Shown here: positions 17,741 to 28,701 of the stretch, piece by piece | Position numbering within the stretch: position 1 is the stretch's first letter | Layout: every line of letters starts with the position of its first letter | Position numbers and translations under genes: made by a program | Origin: KBS-96 sp963722585 | GTDB taxonomy: Bacteria; Acidobacteriota; Terriglobia; Bryobacterales; Bryobacteraceae | Assembly (NCBI GenBank): GCA_963722585.1 | Contig: CAVRNU010000012.1 | Coordinates: 62,001 to 126,000, forward strand | Length of the DNA stretch: 64,000 nt | Direction of reading: 5' to 3' | Notes under the pieces: model-generated | Told to the model about the DNA's origin: nothing | What the model saw: only the letters and a program-made list of their open reading frames with translations | Database searches by the model: none

Positions 17741-18214
17741 ATGCCCGATGCAGTTCAATACGTTATGCTCGCTGGCCACGGTCTTCTGTGCTGGCACGGA
17801 GGCGAAGAACGCGTCAACTATCGTGTGACCGTCGGGCTCAACAGCACGGTTGGCAGTATACATATTGGTCCGCCGGTACCGGATGTTTTGGGTCGTCCCA
17901 GCCGCCACTCCGACATCTTCTTATATATGCAAGACGGCCGCAGGATAGCGCTAAACGTCGCACCGAATGGTCATTTGTCCGCGGATGGTCCCCTTGAGAG
18001 GGGTTCGGACGATCTCGGCTGGTGGACGGATATTACGCCTTGGGTTCCGCTTGACGTACCGGCCCGCTTCACGCTTGCGATGAAAGCTGGCTCCGTTCAA
18101 ATTTTTCAGTCCCATCCGACTCCGGAAGAGGCTGAGGCTGCATATCGCGCGTGGCCCAATGTGGAGATTGCCGAAGTACGGCCGCCATCGGGTAAGCCGA
18201 AACGATTAAAGTAG
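17741..18214 (+). CDS. Conserved-looking protein of unknown function
   Basis: A 157-residue soluble protein with no motif I recognise. It has no signal peptide or membrane segment and is rich in Gly, Pro and Trp (DDLGWWTDITPWVPLDVP). The ATG at 17741 is chosen because GGAGG lies six bases upstream. It heads a three-gene operon with a cytochrome c (24-base gap) and a CBS protein, under a strong sigma54-type promoter, so a role in the same stress or redox response is likely. Confidence 0.62.
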   Translation: MPDAVQYVMLAGHGLLCWHGGEERVNYRVTVGLNSTVGSIHIGPPVPDVLGRPSRHSDIFLYMQDGRRIALNVAPNGHLSADGPLERGSDDLGWWTDITPWVPLDVPARFTLAMKAGSVQIFQSHPTPEEAEAAYRAWPNVEIAEVRPPSGKPKRLK

Positions 18215-18237
18215 ACCGCTTAAACCAAGGAGAGACG

Positions 18238-18693
18238 ATGAGACTTGAAAGTCTGAGAGCGATAAAGATATCGGTCGTGGCTTTGGCATTTCTGGTCGAA
18301 AATTTCAGTGTCCGCTCGCTTGTCCGGGCGCAAAACCCCGAAGAACGACCAACGACTGAACGCCTCATCCCATCCATCGATGGGCCGACACTCTATACGG
18401 CCTATTGCGCCGTTTGTCACGGCAAGACCGCCAACGGGAACGGGCCCATGGCGACCATTCTGAAGGAACGTGTTCCAGATCTGACGACCATTGGGAGGAG
18501 GAATGGCGGTCCTTTCCCTTTGGCGCGCGTTCAGAAGATCATCGATGGAACCGAATCTGCCGGCCTGGGCCACGGGACAAGGGAGATGCCGATCTGGGGC
18601 CCGATCTTTTCGCAAGTCACTTCCGACCGGGACTACGGGAAAGTTCGCATCTACAACCTGGCCAAATATCTCGAAAGCATACAGAAGGAATGA
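18238..18693 (+). CDS. Monoheme cytochrome c
   Basis: Exported single-heme cytochrome c of 151 residues. The heme site CAVCH is at about residue 57, followed by GKTANGNGPMA, and a likely axial Met lies in REMPIWG. The N-terminus (IKISVVALAFLVENFSVRSLVRAQ) reads as a signal peptide. Fold and length match small respiratory cytochromes of the CccA/cbb3 type. A good Shine-Dalgarno (AAGGAGAG) precedes the ATG. It lies in the operon starting at 17741. Confidence 0.85.
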   Translation: MRLESLRAIKISVVALAFLVENFSVRSLVRAQNPEERPTTERLIPSIDGPTLYTAYCAVCHGKTANGNGPMATILKERVPDLTTIGRRNGGPFPLARVQKIIDGTESAGLGHGTREMPIWGPIFSQVTSDRDYGKVRIYNLAKYLESIQKE

Positions 18694-18754
18694 TCGCGCG
18701 GCGAATTTAATTCTGGCCAGGCGCGTGCTTGTACTAGTTCGAGGAGAAAGAAGT

Positions 18755-19204
18755 ATGCGGATAGGCGAGATTTGTATTCGGGATGTGGTATGCGCGGGAC
18801 GGGATGCCTCAGTTCACGAGGCCGCTCAACTGATGCGCTCGCATCACGTGGGGAATGTCGTCGTAGTTGAGAAGAGCGCAAGAGGACAGATTCCGGTTGG
18901 CATTGTCACCGACCGGGACGTTGTGGTCGGCGTCGTCGCCTTAGGGATCGAGGCTTCACGGCTAACTGTAGGCGATATTATGGGCAGCCAACTGATTACC
19001 GCTGCAGAGGAACAGGGCGTCTTCGAAACCATAGAACAGATGCAGAGTAATGGAGTCAGGCGACTTCCGGTCGTCGACAGGCAGGGCCTTTTGCTCGGCA
19101 TTATCACTGTCGACGATCTCCTCGAATTTTTAGCAATGCACCTCTCCGAACTATCGAGAGCGCTCGCCCGCGAACGAAGAAAAGAAATCGCGGCTCGGCC
19201 GTAA
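18755..19204 (+). CDS. CBS-domain pair protein
   Basis: A 149-residue stand-alone pair of CBS domains, modules that usually bind adenosine nucleotides and act as energy sensors. Domain 1 spans about residues 7-60 (VCAGRDASVHEAAQLMRSHHVGNVVVVE), with the loop GIVTDRDVV; domain 2 spans about 72-130, with RRLPVVDRQGLLLGIITVDDLL. The ATG at 18755 has GAGGAGAAAG upstream. Similar small CBS proteins accompany Usp and hypoxia genes in many bacteria. Last gene of the 17741 operon. Confidence 0.86.
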   Translation: MRIGEICIRDVVCAGRDASVHEAAQLMRSHHVGNVVVVEKSARGQIPVGIVTDRDVVVGVVALGIEASRLTVGDIMGSQLITAAEEQGVFETIEQMQSNGVRRLPVVDRQGLLLGIITVDDLLEFLAMHLSELSRALARERRKEIAARP

Positions 19205-19209
19205 TTACG

Positions 19210-21740
19210 TCACCCACACCAAAGGATTTGCGGCGACTCGAGCGGGACGAAGGCCTCCGAGTGGTTGGGAATAATTCTTGGTGTATAGTCACTGGCCGGG
19301 CGGTTTGAGGGAATCGCAGCCGAGTAGTGATAGGCATTTTCTGCGCCAACCAGGGGCTCTCCACGGGCCATCTCGCGCCGGACCGGTTCACCTTCGTCCA
19401 CGGGTTCGGCGTACAACTCGACTCGGATTGCATCGCGATCCAGTTCGTCCAAGTAGACTTGAACGTCAAAGATGTGCTGGCCTTCCGTGGTCTCTACTCG
19501 CAGGGCACCGAAGCGGAGCTTGGCCCAGTGTTGCGACAGCTGCCGCTTCCAGTTCAGCAGATCTTCTACTCTCCTGTTTCCATCCGAGCTTCGCCGGAGA
19601 TAAGCTGCCGCGAGCGGGATGTAGTGCTTCTCTGTATATTCCCGGACCGCGCGATTCGCTGAGAATTGCGGCGTCAGGCGGGCCATGCTCTCCCGCATTC
19701 GATTGATCCAGGCGACCGGAATGCCGGCTTCGTCGCGCTCGTAAAAAGCGGGAATGACTTCCCGCTCGAGCAGCGTATAAAGCTGTTCGGCCTCGGCCGC
19801 ATCCCATCTGGGATCGTCATCGTGTTCTTTGCCATCTCCCAGCGCCCAACCCACATCGGGCGAATAGGCCTCAGCCCACCAGCCGTCGAGCTCGGAGAGA
19901 TTCAAACCTCCATTCACCAGCACTTTCATCCCGCTGGTGCCGCATGCTTCCCATGGCCGGCGCGGCGTGTTGAGCCATAGGTCAACGCCTTGAATCAGAT
20001 GCTCGGTCAGGCGCATGTCATAGTCGCTCAGAAACATGGCTTGTGATCGAGCAGGCGTACGGCGGATGAATTCGATCCATTGCCGGATCATGTCCTGGCC
20101 CTGAATATCCTGCGGATGCGCCTTTCCCGCGAGAATGAGCTGAACGGGCCTGCTTTTATTGGTGAGAATCGCTAACAGCCGATCCGGGTCGTGCAAAAGT
20201 AGGTTTGGCCGTTTGTAAGTGGCAAACCGGCGCGCAAATCCAATGGTGAGGGTGTTCGGATCGAAGATCCGCTCAATTTGGCCGTAGCTCTTCCTCGGAT
20301 GCGCCATGCCCCGCCACCTGCCGCGACAACCGCTTTCGAACGTATTCAACCAAGGACTTCCGCGCACGCGTGCGCATCTCCCACAGCTTCGCTGCAGGCA
20401 CTCGCCGGAAGTCCTCCGCGAGCTTCCCCAACTCGCCGCCCCAGCGATGCTTCCCGCACGCTGCTGTCCACAGCTCATCGGCTTCTACAGAATCCCAGAT
20501 AGGCACATGGACGCCGTTCGTCACGTGACTGACTGGCACTTCTTCTTGCGGCCAGCGCGGAAACAAACCTTGAAAAATGCGCCGGCTCACTGCCCCGTGC
20601 AGGCGGCTGACTCCATTCACAGCCCCACTACCTCGCATTGCCAGATAGGCCATGCTGAACGGCTCGGACGCGTTGTCTGGATTCTGGCGGCCTAAGGCCA
20701 GGAATTCTCGCATCGATATACCTAAAAGGTTCTGCGCATAATGCCTGAAGAGCTTTTCGACAAGCTCGGGCGAGAAACGATCGAATCCCGCGGCTACCGG
20801 CGTGTGTGTCGTGAAGAGATTGCCGGCGCGTGTCACGGCCAGGGCTACGTCGAAAGGTTGTTGCGTTTCCTCCATGTAGCTGCGAGCTCGTTCGAGAACC
20901 ACGAATGCCGCATGACCTTCGTTTAGATGGCAGACTTCCGGTTTGATTCCCAGGGCGCGAAGTAATCGCCAGCCGCCGATTCCCAATATCGCTTCCTGCG
21001 ATGATTCGTAGTTCCCGCCCGCCTCCGTATAACTCGCTTGTGAATCCACGGTACTCGGGCAGATTGGCGGGATCGTTCGTATCGAGCAGGTAGAGCTTCG
21101 TCCGGCCCACCTGCACCTCCCACGCTCGAACCCACATCTTGAAACCCGGCAGCGCAAGCGCCACGCGTAGCCACTCGCCATTCGCTTGCCGAACGGGCTG
21201 GATCGGAAGCTGTCCGGGGTCGTTGAATGGATAAAGAGCTTGTTGCCTGCCGTCCGCATCAATTCTTTGCCGGAAATAACCCATCTGGTAAAGCAGGCTC
21301 ACACCGACCAGCGGAACACCCATGTCGCTCGCGGCTTTGAGCTGGTCGCCGGCAACATTTCCGAGCCCGCCCGAATAGATCGGCAGCGCGTCGCTGAGCA
21401 TGAATTCCAGGCTGAAGTATGCTACCGCGTTGAATGGCGGTTTCTCATACGTCCTTTGAAACCAGCGTGGAGTCTGTTCCTGGTGCCTCTTTTGTTGAAC
21501 GAGTTGCTCGAGTGTCCGGCAGAACGCGGGATCCGACATGGCCTTTGCCAACTTCTCGCGCGAGACAGTCTGCAGCATCACCCAGGGATTCTGCGTCAAC
21601 TCCCAAAGCTCGGCGTCCAGTTCGCTCCAGAGCTCGTCCGCCTCGTGATTCCAGGACCATCGCAAATTCAGCGCGAGCTCTTTTAAGGCGTCGGTAAACG
21701 TGCTATCCGGAGAAGAGTTTGTTTCCGTTGTTGTGTCCAT
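19210..21740 (-). CDS. glgP: Alpha-glucan phosphorylase (two frameshifts)
   Basis: GT35 glycogen/maltodextrin phosphorylase of the short bacterial type with a DUF3417-like N-terminus (ALNLRWSWNHEADELWSELD). It releases glucose 1-phosphate from stored glucan. Three frames must be joined: 21740 to about 21000 (YFSLEFMLSDALPIYSGGLGNVAGD), about 21000 to 20285 (GIKPEVCHLNEGHAAF, THTPVAAGFDRF) and about 20285 to 19210 (TIGFARRFATYKRPNLLL, then the cofactor region with EACGTSGMKVLVNGGLNLSELDGWWAEAY). The last block holds the pyridoxal phosphate and phosphate sites. All parts are conserved, so sequencing indels are suspected. It lies 32 bases after the acyl-CoA synthetase gene, in one operon. Confidence 0.87.
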
Positions 21741-21772
21741 TCCCTTCTACTCACTGGTCCGCATTCGGCCCG

Positions 21773-24512
21773 CTAAAGCCGCAACTCGGCCTCGCGAACT
21801 TCCGGGTCCTCTCCATCGCTGAACACAAACCCCTGGTTTCTGAACAAGTCTTCTATTGGCCGGTTCTCGGCGAGGAACGATGCCGTCAGCAGCTCCAGCT
21901 TTTCGTCTCTGGCAAACCCGATCAAACGTTCAACCAGCGCGCTGCCGATTCCACGATTCTGAAAACCGTCGCTCACCAAGACCGCAACCTCCGCCTCATT
22001 CCTTCCGGGAAGCTTGATCAGCCTCCCTACGCCAACGATTTCGCCGCAACTGCCCGCAGAGCTCGGCCGCTCGGCTACCAGAGCCATCTGCCGGTCGTAG
22101 TCGATAAAGCACATCCGGGTAATCCGTTCGTGCCGGGTGCGGCTTTCCAAGGTCATTAGGAAAAAATAACGCCGGTAGACGCTCTGATCCGACAATGTCG
22201 CGTGAAACCGGATATACTCCGGCTCGTCTTCGGGACGAATGGGGCGAATATTCAGCGCGGTGCCGTCATTCAGCACGATTTGTTCTACATACTTTGAAGG
22301 ATAAGGGCGAATCGCCGGCTTCGGAATTTTTGAAAGATCTGTCCCCTGCGCATAAAGAACCACTCGCGCGTCCAGCGCCAGGAATGTTTCGGGCGTTGCG
22401 AGCAGCGGGTTAATGTCAATCTCTCGAATCCAATTCTGCTCCAAGACCAGCTGGCTGAAGCGGACAAGAAGCCGTTCCAGCGCTTCGAGATCGACCGGTT
22501 TACGGCCCCGCACTCCTTTCAATGCGGTGAAGATCCGGGTTTGCTCCATGAACCGCCGGGCGAGAGTCGTATTGAGTGGCGGCAACGCGAGCGCCCGGTC
22601 CCGGAACACCTCGACCAATTGGCCGCCCACGCCGAACAGGAGCACCGGCCCGAACTGCGCATCGATGCTCGAGCCGAGAATCAGTTCATATCCTTCAGCA
22701 GGGGCCATGCGCTGGACGGTCACTCCGTTGAAGTGCTCTGGGCCAAGTTTGGCCGCAACTGAGGCTTGAATCTCGCGATAAGCGGCACGAACGGCCGGCG
22801 CATCGTGAAGGGAGAGTTTTACTCCGCCGACATCGGTCTTATGCGTAACGGTAAACGAATTCAGCTTGAGGACGACCGGATATCCAAGAGCAGCCGCAAC
22901 ATTTGCCGCCTCATCTTCAGTCGCAGCCAGCCGCGTTTCCACGATCGGGATTCCGTAAAAAGCAAGCAGCTGTTTCGATTCGAATTCGGTCAGCAGCGTG
23001 CGTCCGCTTTGGCGCACACTCTCGATAAGCTTTGCCGCCGATTCCCACGCATGCGCATTACCGTCGGTGATGGCAGGCGTCTCATAAAGCGCCTTGAGAT
23101 TGTAGCTATAGCGCCACATGTAGTGGAATGCGCGAACGGCTCCGTCGGGAAACGGAAACGTCGGTATTCCCGCGCCATTCAGGACTGCCTCCCCTTCGCT
23201 CGCTCGTTCTCCACCCATCCAGCTGGCCAGAACCGGCTTGTGTTTGAGCGATGCAAACGGAATCAGCTTCTTCGCGATTTCGACGGGATCGCTGATGGCT
23301 TGCGGCGTCATGATGACGAGCAAGCCATCCGTGTTGGGATCGTTCGCGGCGATCCGAACGGATTGTTCGTAACGGTCCGGTCCAGCGTCGCCAATGATGT
23401 CGATGGGATTGCCCCGGCTCCAGTGGGATGGCAGTACCTTGTCCAATGCTTCAACTGTTTCCGCGGCCAAATTGGAGGGCTCTTCGCCCAGACCCGCGAG
23501 CGCGTCGGTAGCCAATACTCCCGGGCCGCCGGCGTTAGTGACGATCGTGAGGCGCGGCCCTGAAGGGCGTGGTTGACGGGCGAGGACCTCGGTCATGTGA
23601 AAGATGTCCTCAAGCTCGTCAATGCGAAGAACCCCGACCCTACGGAAGGCGGCATCGAGTACGGCATCGCTTCCCGTGAGCGAGCCGGTATGTGAGGCGG
23701 CAGCTTTCGCCGCCAATTCCGTTTTACCCGCCTTGATAACCAGAATTGGCTTGCTCAAGGCTACTTCGCGGGCCGCCGAGAGAAAGGACCGGGCATCTCC
23801 GATCGACTCCATGTAGATGACAATACTCTGCGTGTGCGGGTCGCTACCCAGATAATCGATCAGGGCTCCCCATCCCACATCGAGCATCGATCCAACCGAC
23901 ACAAACGCGCTGAAGCCTACCTGTTCCCGCAGACTCCAGTCGAGCAGAGCCGTGCAGATTGCCCCGCTCTGGCTGATGAGGGCCACCGAGCCGGACAGCG
24001 CCATCGCGGGAGCGAACGTCGCATTGAAGCCGTTGACCGGGCACATGACGCCAAGACAGTTTGGCCCGATGAGCCGAATCCCGCCTCGCCGGGCGGCTTC
24101 GAGCGTCTCGATTTCCAACTCGAGGCCTCGGGCGCCGGTTTCACGGAAGCCGGCGGAGATGATCACTGCGCCTGCGACTCCGGCATCGGCGCACTCACGC
24201 ATCAGTTGTGGCACAGAGTCGGCCGGCGTCACAACAACCGCCAGATCGACGCGATCCGGCACGGCGGAGATCGATGGATAAGCCCTGATTCCGAGCACGG
24301 CCGCTCGCTCTCGGGTTCACCGGATACACCGTCCCCCCAAAAGGGCTGCTGATCAAGTTCCAAAGAATCGCCCGGCCCACATGTCCGGCTTTTTCAGTGG
24401 CGCCGATCACGGCCACTGACTTTGGCTTGAAGAAAACGTCAAGTTGATTCTGGAAGCGCGGCCCTGGTGTGGTCTCAACGCGATTAGTGCTTGCCTCTGT
24501 TCGATTCTGCAT
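21773..24512 (-). CDS. ADP-forming acyl-CoA synthetase fused to GNAT acetyltransferase (frameshifted)
   Basis: About 910 residues. Domains in order: CoA-binding Rossmann domain (PKSVAVIGATEKAGHVG), succinyl-CoA-ligase-like domains (IGPNCLGV, ISQSGAICTALLDW), ATP-grasp domain (LKLNSFTVTHKTDVGGVKL) and a C-terminal GNAT domain (RNRGIGSALVERLIGFARD region). This is the architecture of Pat/PatZ-type protein acetyltransferases and of bifunctional acetate-CoA ligases; which activity dominates cannot be told. The first about 70 residues are in another frame: near 24306 VNPRAS should continue with VLGIRAYPSI. It sits between the K+ channel gene and glgP on the same strand. Confidence 0.87.
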
Positions 24513-24574
24513 TTTCCTTTTTCAAACGCGCTGGAAGGAGAAGCGTAAAGCGCGGCCCGTTACAACACAATGAA

Positions 24575-25576
24575 TCAGGTGAGCACTTTCTCTAACTGCT
24601 CCAGATCGGGCTGCTCGCCCAGTACGATGAGAAAATCTCCGGCGCCGATTCGAGTTGCCCGGGGCGGGTTAAACATCATCTGGCCATCCGGCTTTCGGAT
24701 GGCTAACACGATACCGCCGAAACCATGCCGATGTAGCATCTCCTCCAAAGGTTTCGAAACGAATTCCGCTTCCGGCGCTACGCGAACCTGCTCAACTCGT
24801 ATGTTCGGGGCGAGGGCCCCGGCGGCCAGCTCCAGAAACTGAACGACGTGCGGCCGCACCAAAGCGTGCGCCAGCCGGTGGCCTGCCATCGTGTACGGAG
24901 CGAAGACCGTGTCGGCGCCCGCCCGGCGTAGTTTCTGCTCGGCTTCTTCCTCGGATGCGCGCGTAGCCACCGTTAGGTTCGGGTTCAGAGTCTTTGCGGA
25001 CAGAATGATGAACAAATTTTCCGCATCGGACGGTAAGGCGGCAATCAATCCGCGCGCTCGCGTCACGCCGACCTCCTTCAAGCATTCGTCCCGTGTAGCG
25101 TCAGCCGTGACCGCGAGCATTCCCGCCGATGTGGCACGCTGAACGCGTTGTTCGCTCCGATCCACCACAACGAACGGAAACTTGCCGCGCTGTAGCTCTA
25201 GCGACGCGTTGCGGCCCACGCGGCCGAAACCGCAGACGATGAAATGATTCTGCAATCGTTCGATCATGCGTCTTTTCCTGCGTTTTCCATAGCGATCCTG
25301 CAATTCCAGTTCAATGATGGTCTGCGTCACGGCTGCGAGGGCGAAAAACATGGCGCCGACGCCAAACAAGATCAAGAAAGAGTTAAACACTCGCCCGGCA
25401 TGACTGAGCGGGTGGATCTCCTGATATCCGACGGTGGTGATCGTGATCAGCGTCATGTAGAAGGCATCGAAAATCGAATAACCTTCGATGCGGTGGAACC
25501 CGAGTGTGCCGGTGCACAACGTCAACAGCAGAAGTGCTGAGATGAGTGCGGCACGGCGGGCCAGCCTGCGATCCAT
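24575..25576 (-). CDS. Potassium channel with RCK (TrkA-N/TrkA-C) domains
   Basis: A 333-residue channel subunit. It has two membrane helices flanking a pore loop (TLITITTVGYQEIHPLS), then an RCK/TrkA-N domain with a Rossmann motif (FIVCGFGRVGRNASLEL) and a TrkA-C domain near the end (VRVAPEAEFVSKPLEEM, GAGDFLIVLGEQ). The filter reads TVGYQE where TVGYGD is usual, so the conserved final Gly-Asp is replaced by Gln-Glu. The ATG at 25576 is preferred; 25606 is an upstream alternative. First gene of the operon with the acyl-CoA synthetase and glgP. Confidence 0.86.
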   Translation of the reverse strand: MDRRLARRAALISALLLLTLCTGTLGFHRIEGYSIFDAFYMTLITITTVGYQEIHPLSHAGRVFNSFLILFGVGAMFFALAAVTQTIIELELQDRYGKRRKRRMIERLQNHFIVCGFGRVGRNASLELQRGKFPFVVVDRSEQRVQRATSAGMLAVTADATRDECLKEVGVTRARGLIAALPSDAENLFIILSAKTLNPNLTVATRASEEEAEQKLRRAGADTVFAPYTMAGHRLAHALVRPHVVQFLELAAGALAPNIRVEQVRVAPEAEFVSKPLEEMLHRHGFGGIVLAIRKPDGQMMFNPPRATRIGAGDFLIVLGEQPDLEQLEKVLT

Positions 25577-25688
25577 GGCGGTTCCAGTATAAGATTTCGG
25601 AAACATTGGTATTGCGCCATATCACCCACCGATGCCGTCAGAACGCGCAGCCTGAGGCCGTTTCAGCATCGCGGACAGCGCTGCCATG

Positions 25689-25704
25689 TGGTCCTGAACT
25701 TGCT
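25689..25704 (+). promoter_or_regulatory. Candidate sigma54 promoter for malic enzyme
   Basis: TGGTCCTGAACTTGCT has GG-N10-GC spacing and perfect TTGCT at -12; the -24 is TGGTCC. It is 64 bases before the ATG. A half-matching palindrome (TGCGCCATATCACCCA, 25613-25628) lies 60 bases upstream. Confidence 0.4.
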
Positions 25705-25768
25705 ATACCCTCCATGTCCAGTTGCAGAGACTCGCTCGGCTGAGGACATTTGCCATAGGGAGGTTGCC

Positions 25769-27479
25769 ATGGCAACAGGAACAGCGCCAGCCGCCGAGAA
25801 GGATCGGAAAGTCAGAACCAAACTGACGGGTTACGACCTTCTAAACGACCCGAGACTTAACAAAGGCACGGCCTTCACTGAAGAGGAAAGAGACATTTTT
25901 GCGCTCCACGGCCTGCTTCCCCCGCACATCGGAACGCTTGACGAGCAGGTTGCACGGCGCAAACGAGCGCTTCAAAATCAGCCAACTCCATTTGCCAAGT
26001 ACGCCCTTCTGCGCGACTTCCAAGACGCGGACGAAACGTTATTCTACGCGCTGATTACGCGTAACATTCGAGAAACACTGCCGATTGTCTACACGCCGAC
26101 TGTTGGGGAGGGCTGCCAGCGCTTCAGCGAAATATGGCACAAGCCGCGGGGCCTGTTTGTGAGCTATCCCAGCAAACATCGCATTGACCAGATTCTTTCG
26201 CACCCGCGTTACGACGAGGTGAAGTGCATTGTCGTGAGCGACGGCGAACGCATTTTCGGCCTCGGGGATCAGGGGATTGGCGGAATGGGCATTCCCATCG
26301 GCAAGATGGCACTGTACACGGCCCTCGCTGGCATCCCCCCTGAAAACTGTTTGCCGGTCTCTGCTGGATGCCGGAACCGACAACGAAGAGCGTCTCCGCG
26401 ACCCTCTGTACATGGGATGGAATCACCCGCGGATTCGCGGGCCTCAGTATGACGAGTTCATGGACACATTCGTGTCCGCCGTGAAGCAGCGATGGTCGCA
26501 TGTTCTACTGCAATGGGAGGATTTTGCCTGTTCGAATGCAGGACGCCTGCTCGACCGCTATCGCCACGAACTGTGCAGCTTTAACGACGACATACAGGGC
26601 ACCGGCGCGGTGGTGGCTGCCACCCTGCTCTCGGCTATCAACGTGACTGGCATTCCGTTAAAAGAGCAGCGAATTGTTATGCTCGGCCTGGGCTCAGCGG
26701 GGCTTGGTATCGCGAAACTTCTGGTCTCGCTTCTCGAGGACGAAGGTTTGACTGCCCAGGAAGCGCGCGGCAGGATTTATGCCGTCGATCTGCACGGCCT
26801 TCTCGTAGAAGGAGTGAAAGGTGTTCGTCCCGAGCAGGAATCTTTTGTACGAAAGCGGCAAGACGTCGAAACCTGGCAGCTTTCCGGTCAGGCGGAGATC
26901 GGTTTGTTGGATGTAGTTTGCAATGCCAAACCAACGGTGCTGATTGGCGTATGCGGCCAGGCGGGTACATTTCTCGAAGACGCTGTCCGGGCAATGGCAA
27001 GGAACACAGAACGGCCGGTTATTTTCCCGTTATCGAACCCGACTTCACGATGCGAGGCTACGCCGCAGCGGCTGCTCGATTGGACGGAGGGCCGCGCGCT
27101 GATCGGCACGGGAAGCCCGTTCGAGCCGGTAGAAGTTGACGGCAAGCCAGTTCCTATCGCTCAAACGAACAACTCGTACATTTTCCCTGGATTGGCGCTG
27201 GGAATCATTTCCTCACGCGCCCAGCGCGTCTCGGACGCGATGATCAAGACCGCGGCAAAAGCGCTCGCTGAACTCTCTCCCGCTCGGGGAGACAAGGAAG
27301 GCGGTCTTCTCCCGCCGCTCGAGGAAATCCGCTCCGTCAGTAAACAAGTAGCGCAAGCCGTAGGCGAACAAGCCATAAAAGATGGCCTGGCAGTCATCAA
27401 GCGCGGCCAGTTGGAAGCCGAACTCGACGCAAATATCTGGGAGCCGGTGTACCAGCCTTACGAGCTCGTGCGCGAATAG
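25769..27479 (+). CDS. NAD-dependent malic enzyme (frameshifted)
   Basis: Oxidative decarboxylation of malate to pyruvate, large (SfcA/MaeA) class of about 570 residues. The first part (25769 to about 26360) has LPIVYTPTVGEGCQRFSEI and the IVVSDGERIFGLGDQGIGGMGIPIGK active-site block. The second part (about 26360 to 27479) has DIQGTGAVVAATLL, the NAD-binding GLGSAGLGIAKLL and PLSNPTSRCEATPQ. One extra base near 26360 (CTGCCGGT..CTGCTGGAT region, expected LPVLLDAGTDNE) breaks the frame. The ATG at 25769 has AGGGAGG upstream. Together with PHA and glycogen breakdown it supplies pyruvate and NADH. Confidence 0.9.
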
Positions 27480-27544
27480 ACCCGGAGTTTCTACATGCCG
27501 GAGATTTCCGCCCGCGAAGAATAGGTCCGGTGGCGCGTTACTGT

Positions 27545-27573
27545 TTGACATGCCCTCCGATCGGGCGTACACT
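27545..27573 (+). promoter_or_regulatory. Sigma70-type promoter of the phasin/PHA operon
   Basis: TTGACA, a 17-base spacer and TACACT. The -35 box is perfect and spacing is ideal. The PhaR-type operator starts ten bases downstream of the -10 box, a position suited to repression. Confidence 0.6.
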
Positions 27574-27582
27574 CAAATTGTG

Positions 27583-27602
27583 AATGCTGCAATCGCAGCA
27601 TT
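27583..27602. promoter_or_regulatory. Probable PhaR operator upstream of phasin
   Basis: AATGCTGCAATCGCAGCATT is a perfect 8-bp inverted repeat with a 4-base centre. It contains CTGC-N4-GCAG, the type of site reported for PhaR of Paracoccus. It overlaps the expected transcription start of the phasin gene. Confidence 0.6.
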
Positions 27603-27630
27603 AAGGATTTAGCGATAAGGAGGCGCGAGT

Positions 27631-28243
27631 ATGAACGCCAATACCAAGTCCACGAAAGCCGCAACACCTGAGGCACCCGCCAATGGAGAAGACTTCGAGA
27701 CAGCCACTAGCTTTACCAAACTGCTGCACAGGAATATCGAAAGGCTGGTGGGCCTCGAGAAGAATACGCTCGATATTCTGAAGGAGCAGAGCGCGGATGT
27801 CGCGGAAACGATGCGGCAGTCGATGAAATCAGGCCCTGCGGTGCCCAGTATCGCGATGCTGGACATCGCCGAAAAAGGCATCGAGGGATGGATCGGCACG
27901 CAGAAGGATCTTCTGGATCTGACTGTTGAACAAAGCGCGCACGCGGTGAAGGCCGCCTCGAAGCGCGGGAGTTTGGCTTCGCAATCGGTTGCCGAGCTGA
28001 GCCAATTCGTCGAGCAAACGGCGCAGCGAGCAGTGAGCGGCGCAAAAGACCGTGCTCGATTTTGCTGCAAAGCAAAATAAAGCCGTTGCCGAAGCCTTTC
28101 GCCGGCAGACCGGCGTGAAGGGTTCGCCGGTTGCCGAGGTGGCAGAGTCTGTCGAGCGCGGAGTCGATACGCTCATCGACATGCAGAAGGAATTCCTCGA
28201 TACGGCCAGTAAAATCGCAACTGCAGCCGCGGGTAAGGGTTGA
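27631..28243 (+). CDS. Phasin-like PHA granule protein (frameshifted)
   Basis: Amphipathic, almost entirely alpha-helical protein (about 200 residues joined) of the phasin family, which coats polyhydroxyalkanoate granules. The first frame (27631-28080) contains repeated LLDLTVEQSAHAVKAA-type heptads and FVEQTAQRAVSGAK; the second (28052-28243) continues VLDFAAKQNKAVAEAFRRQTG and DTLIDMQKEFLDTASK. The change of frame is near 28045. There is a Shine-Dalgarno (AAGGAGG) before the ATG. It is preceded by a sigma70-type promoter and a PhaR-type operator and followed by PhaE and PhaC. Confidence 0.75.
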
Positions 28244-28280
28244 TTCTCGAGTGGCAGCCCGATTGCTCAGACCACAAATG

Positions 28281-28701
28281 ATGAGTGATTCCAAAAGCGA
28301 AGGGGAGTTGTTTGACCCGTTCCAAGCTTGGCGCGAGATCCGCGATCGAAGCATGGATGTGTGGGCGAAAGCGATGGTTGAGGCGGTCAAGTCGGACGAT
28401 TACGCCAAGGCGAGCGGGGCGATGCTGGACGCGTACTTGACCGCTTCCATCCCTTTCCGCGAAATGCTCGAAAAGAACGATGGGGCAGGCGCTCCAGCAG
28501 ATGAATATGCCTACTCGCGCAGATTTCACGAGTTTGGCGGAGCGTTTGACCAACGTGGAAATGCGCCTGGACGATTTGGACGCCAAAATCGACAAGCTTT
28601 CGAGAAGGATTGGCAAAGCCTTCGCCTGCTGCGCCAAAACGCGCAACAAAACACACCAAGGGAGAGGAAATAGAAATGGGGAGTGCTTCAATTTCCGTTG
28701 A
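28281..28701 (+). CDS. phaE: PHA synthase subunit PhaE-like protein (frameshifted)
   Basis: Partner subunit of class III PHA synthase. The first frame gives LFDPFQAWREIRDRSMDVWAKAMVEAVKSDDYAKASGAMLDAYLTASIPFREMLEK; near 28479 the frame changes and continues MGQALQQMNMPTRADFTSLAERLTNVEMRLDDLDAKIDKL, a segment characteristic of PhaE-like proteins, with a closing coiled coil. The true C-terminus is uncertain: one frame stops at 28673 and the other at 28701, inside phaC. The start could be the ATG at 28278. At about 140 residues it is much shorter than the best-studied PhaE proteins. Confidence 0.65.
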
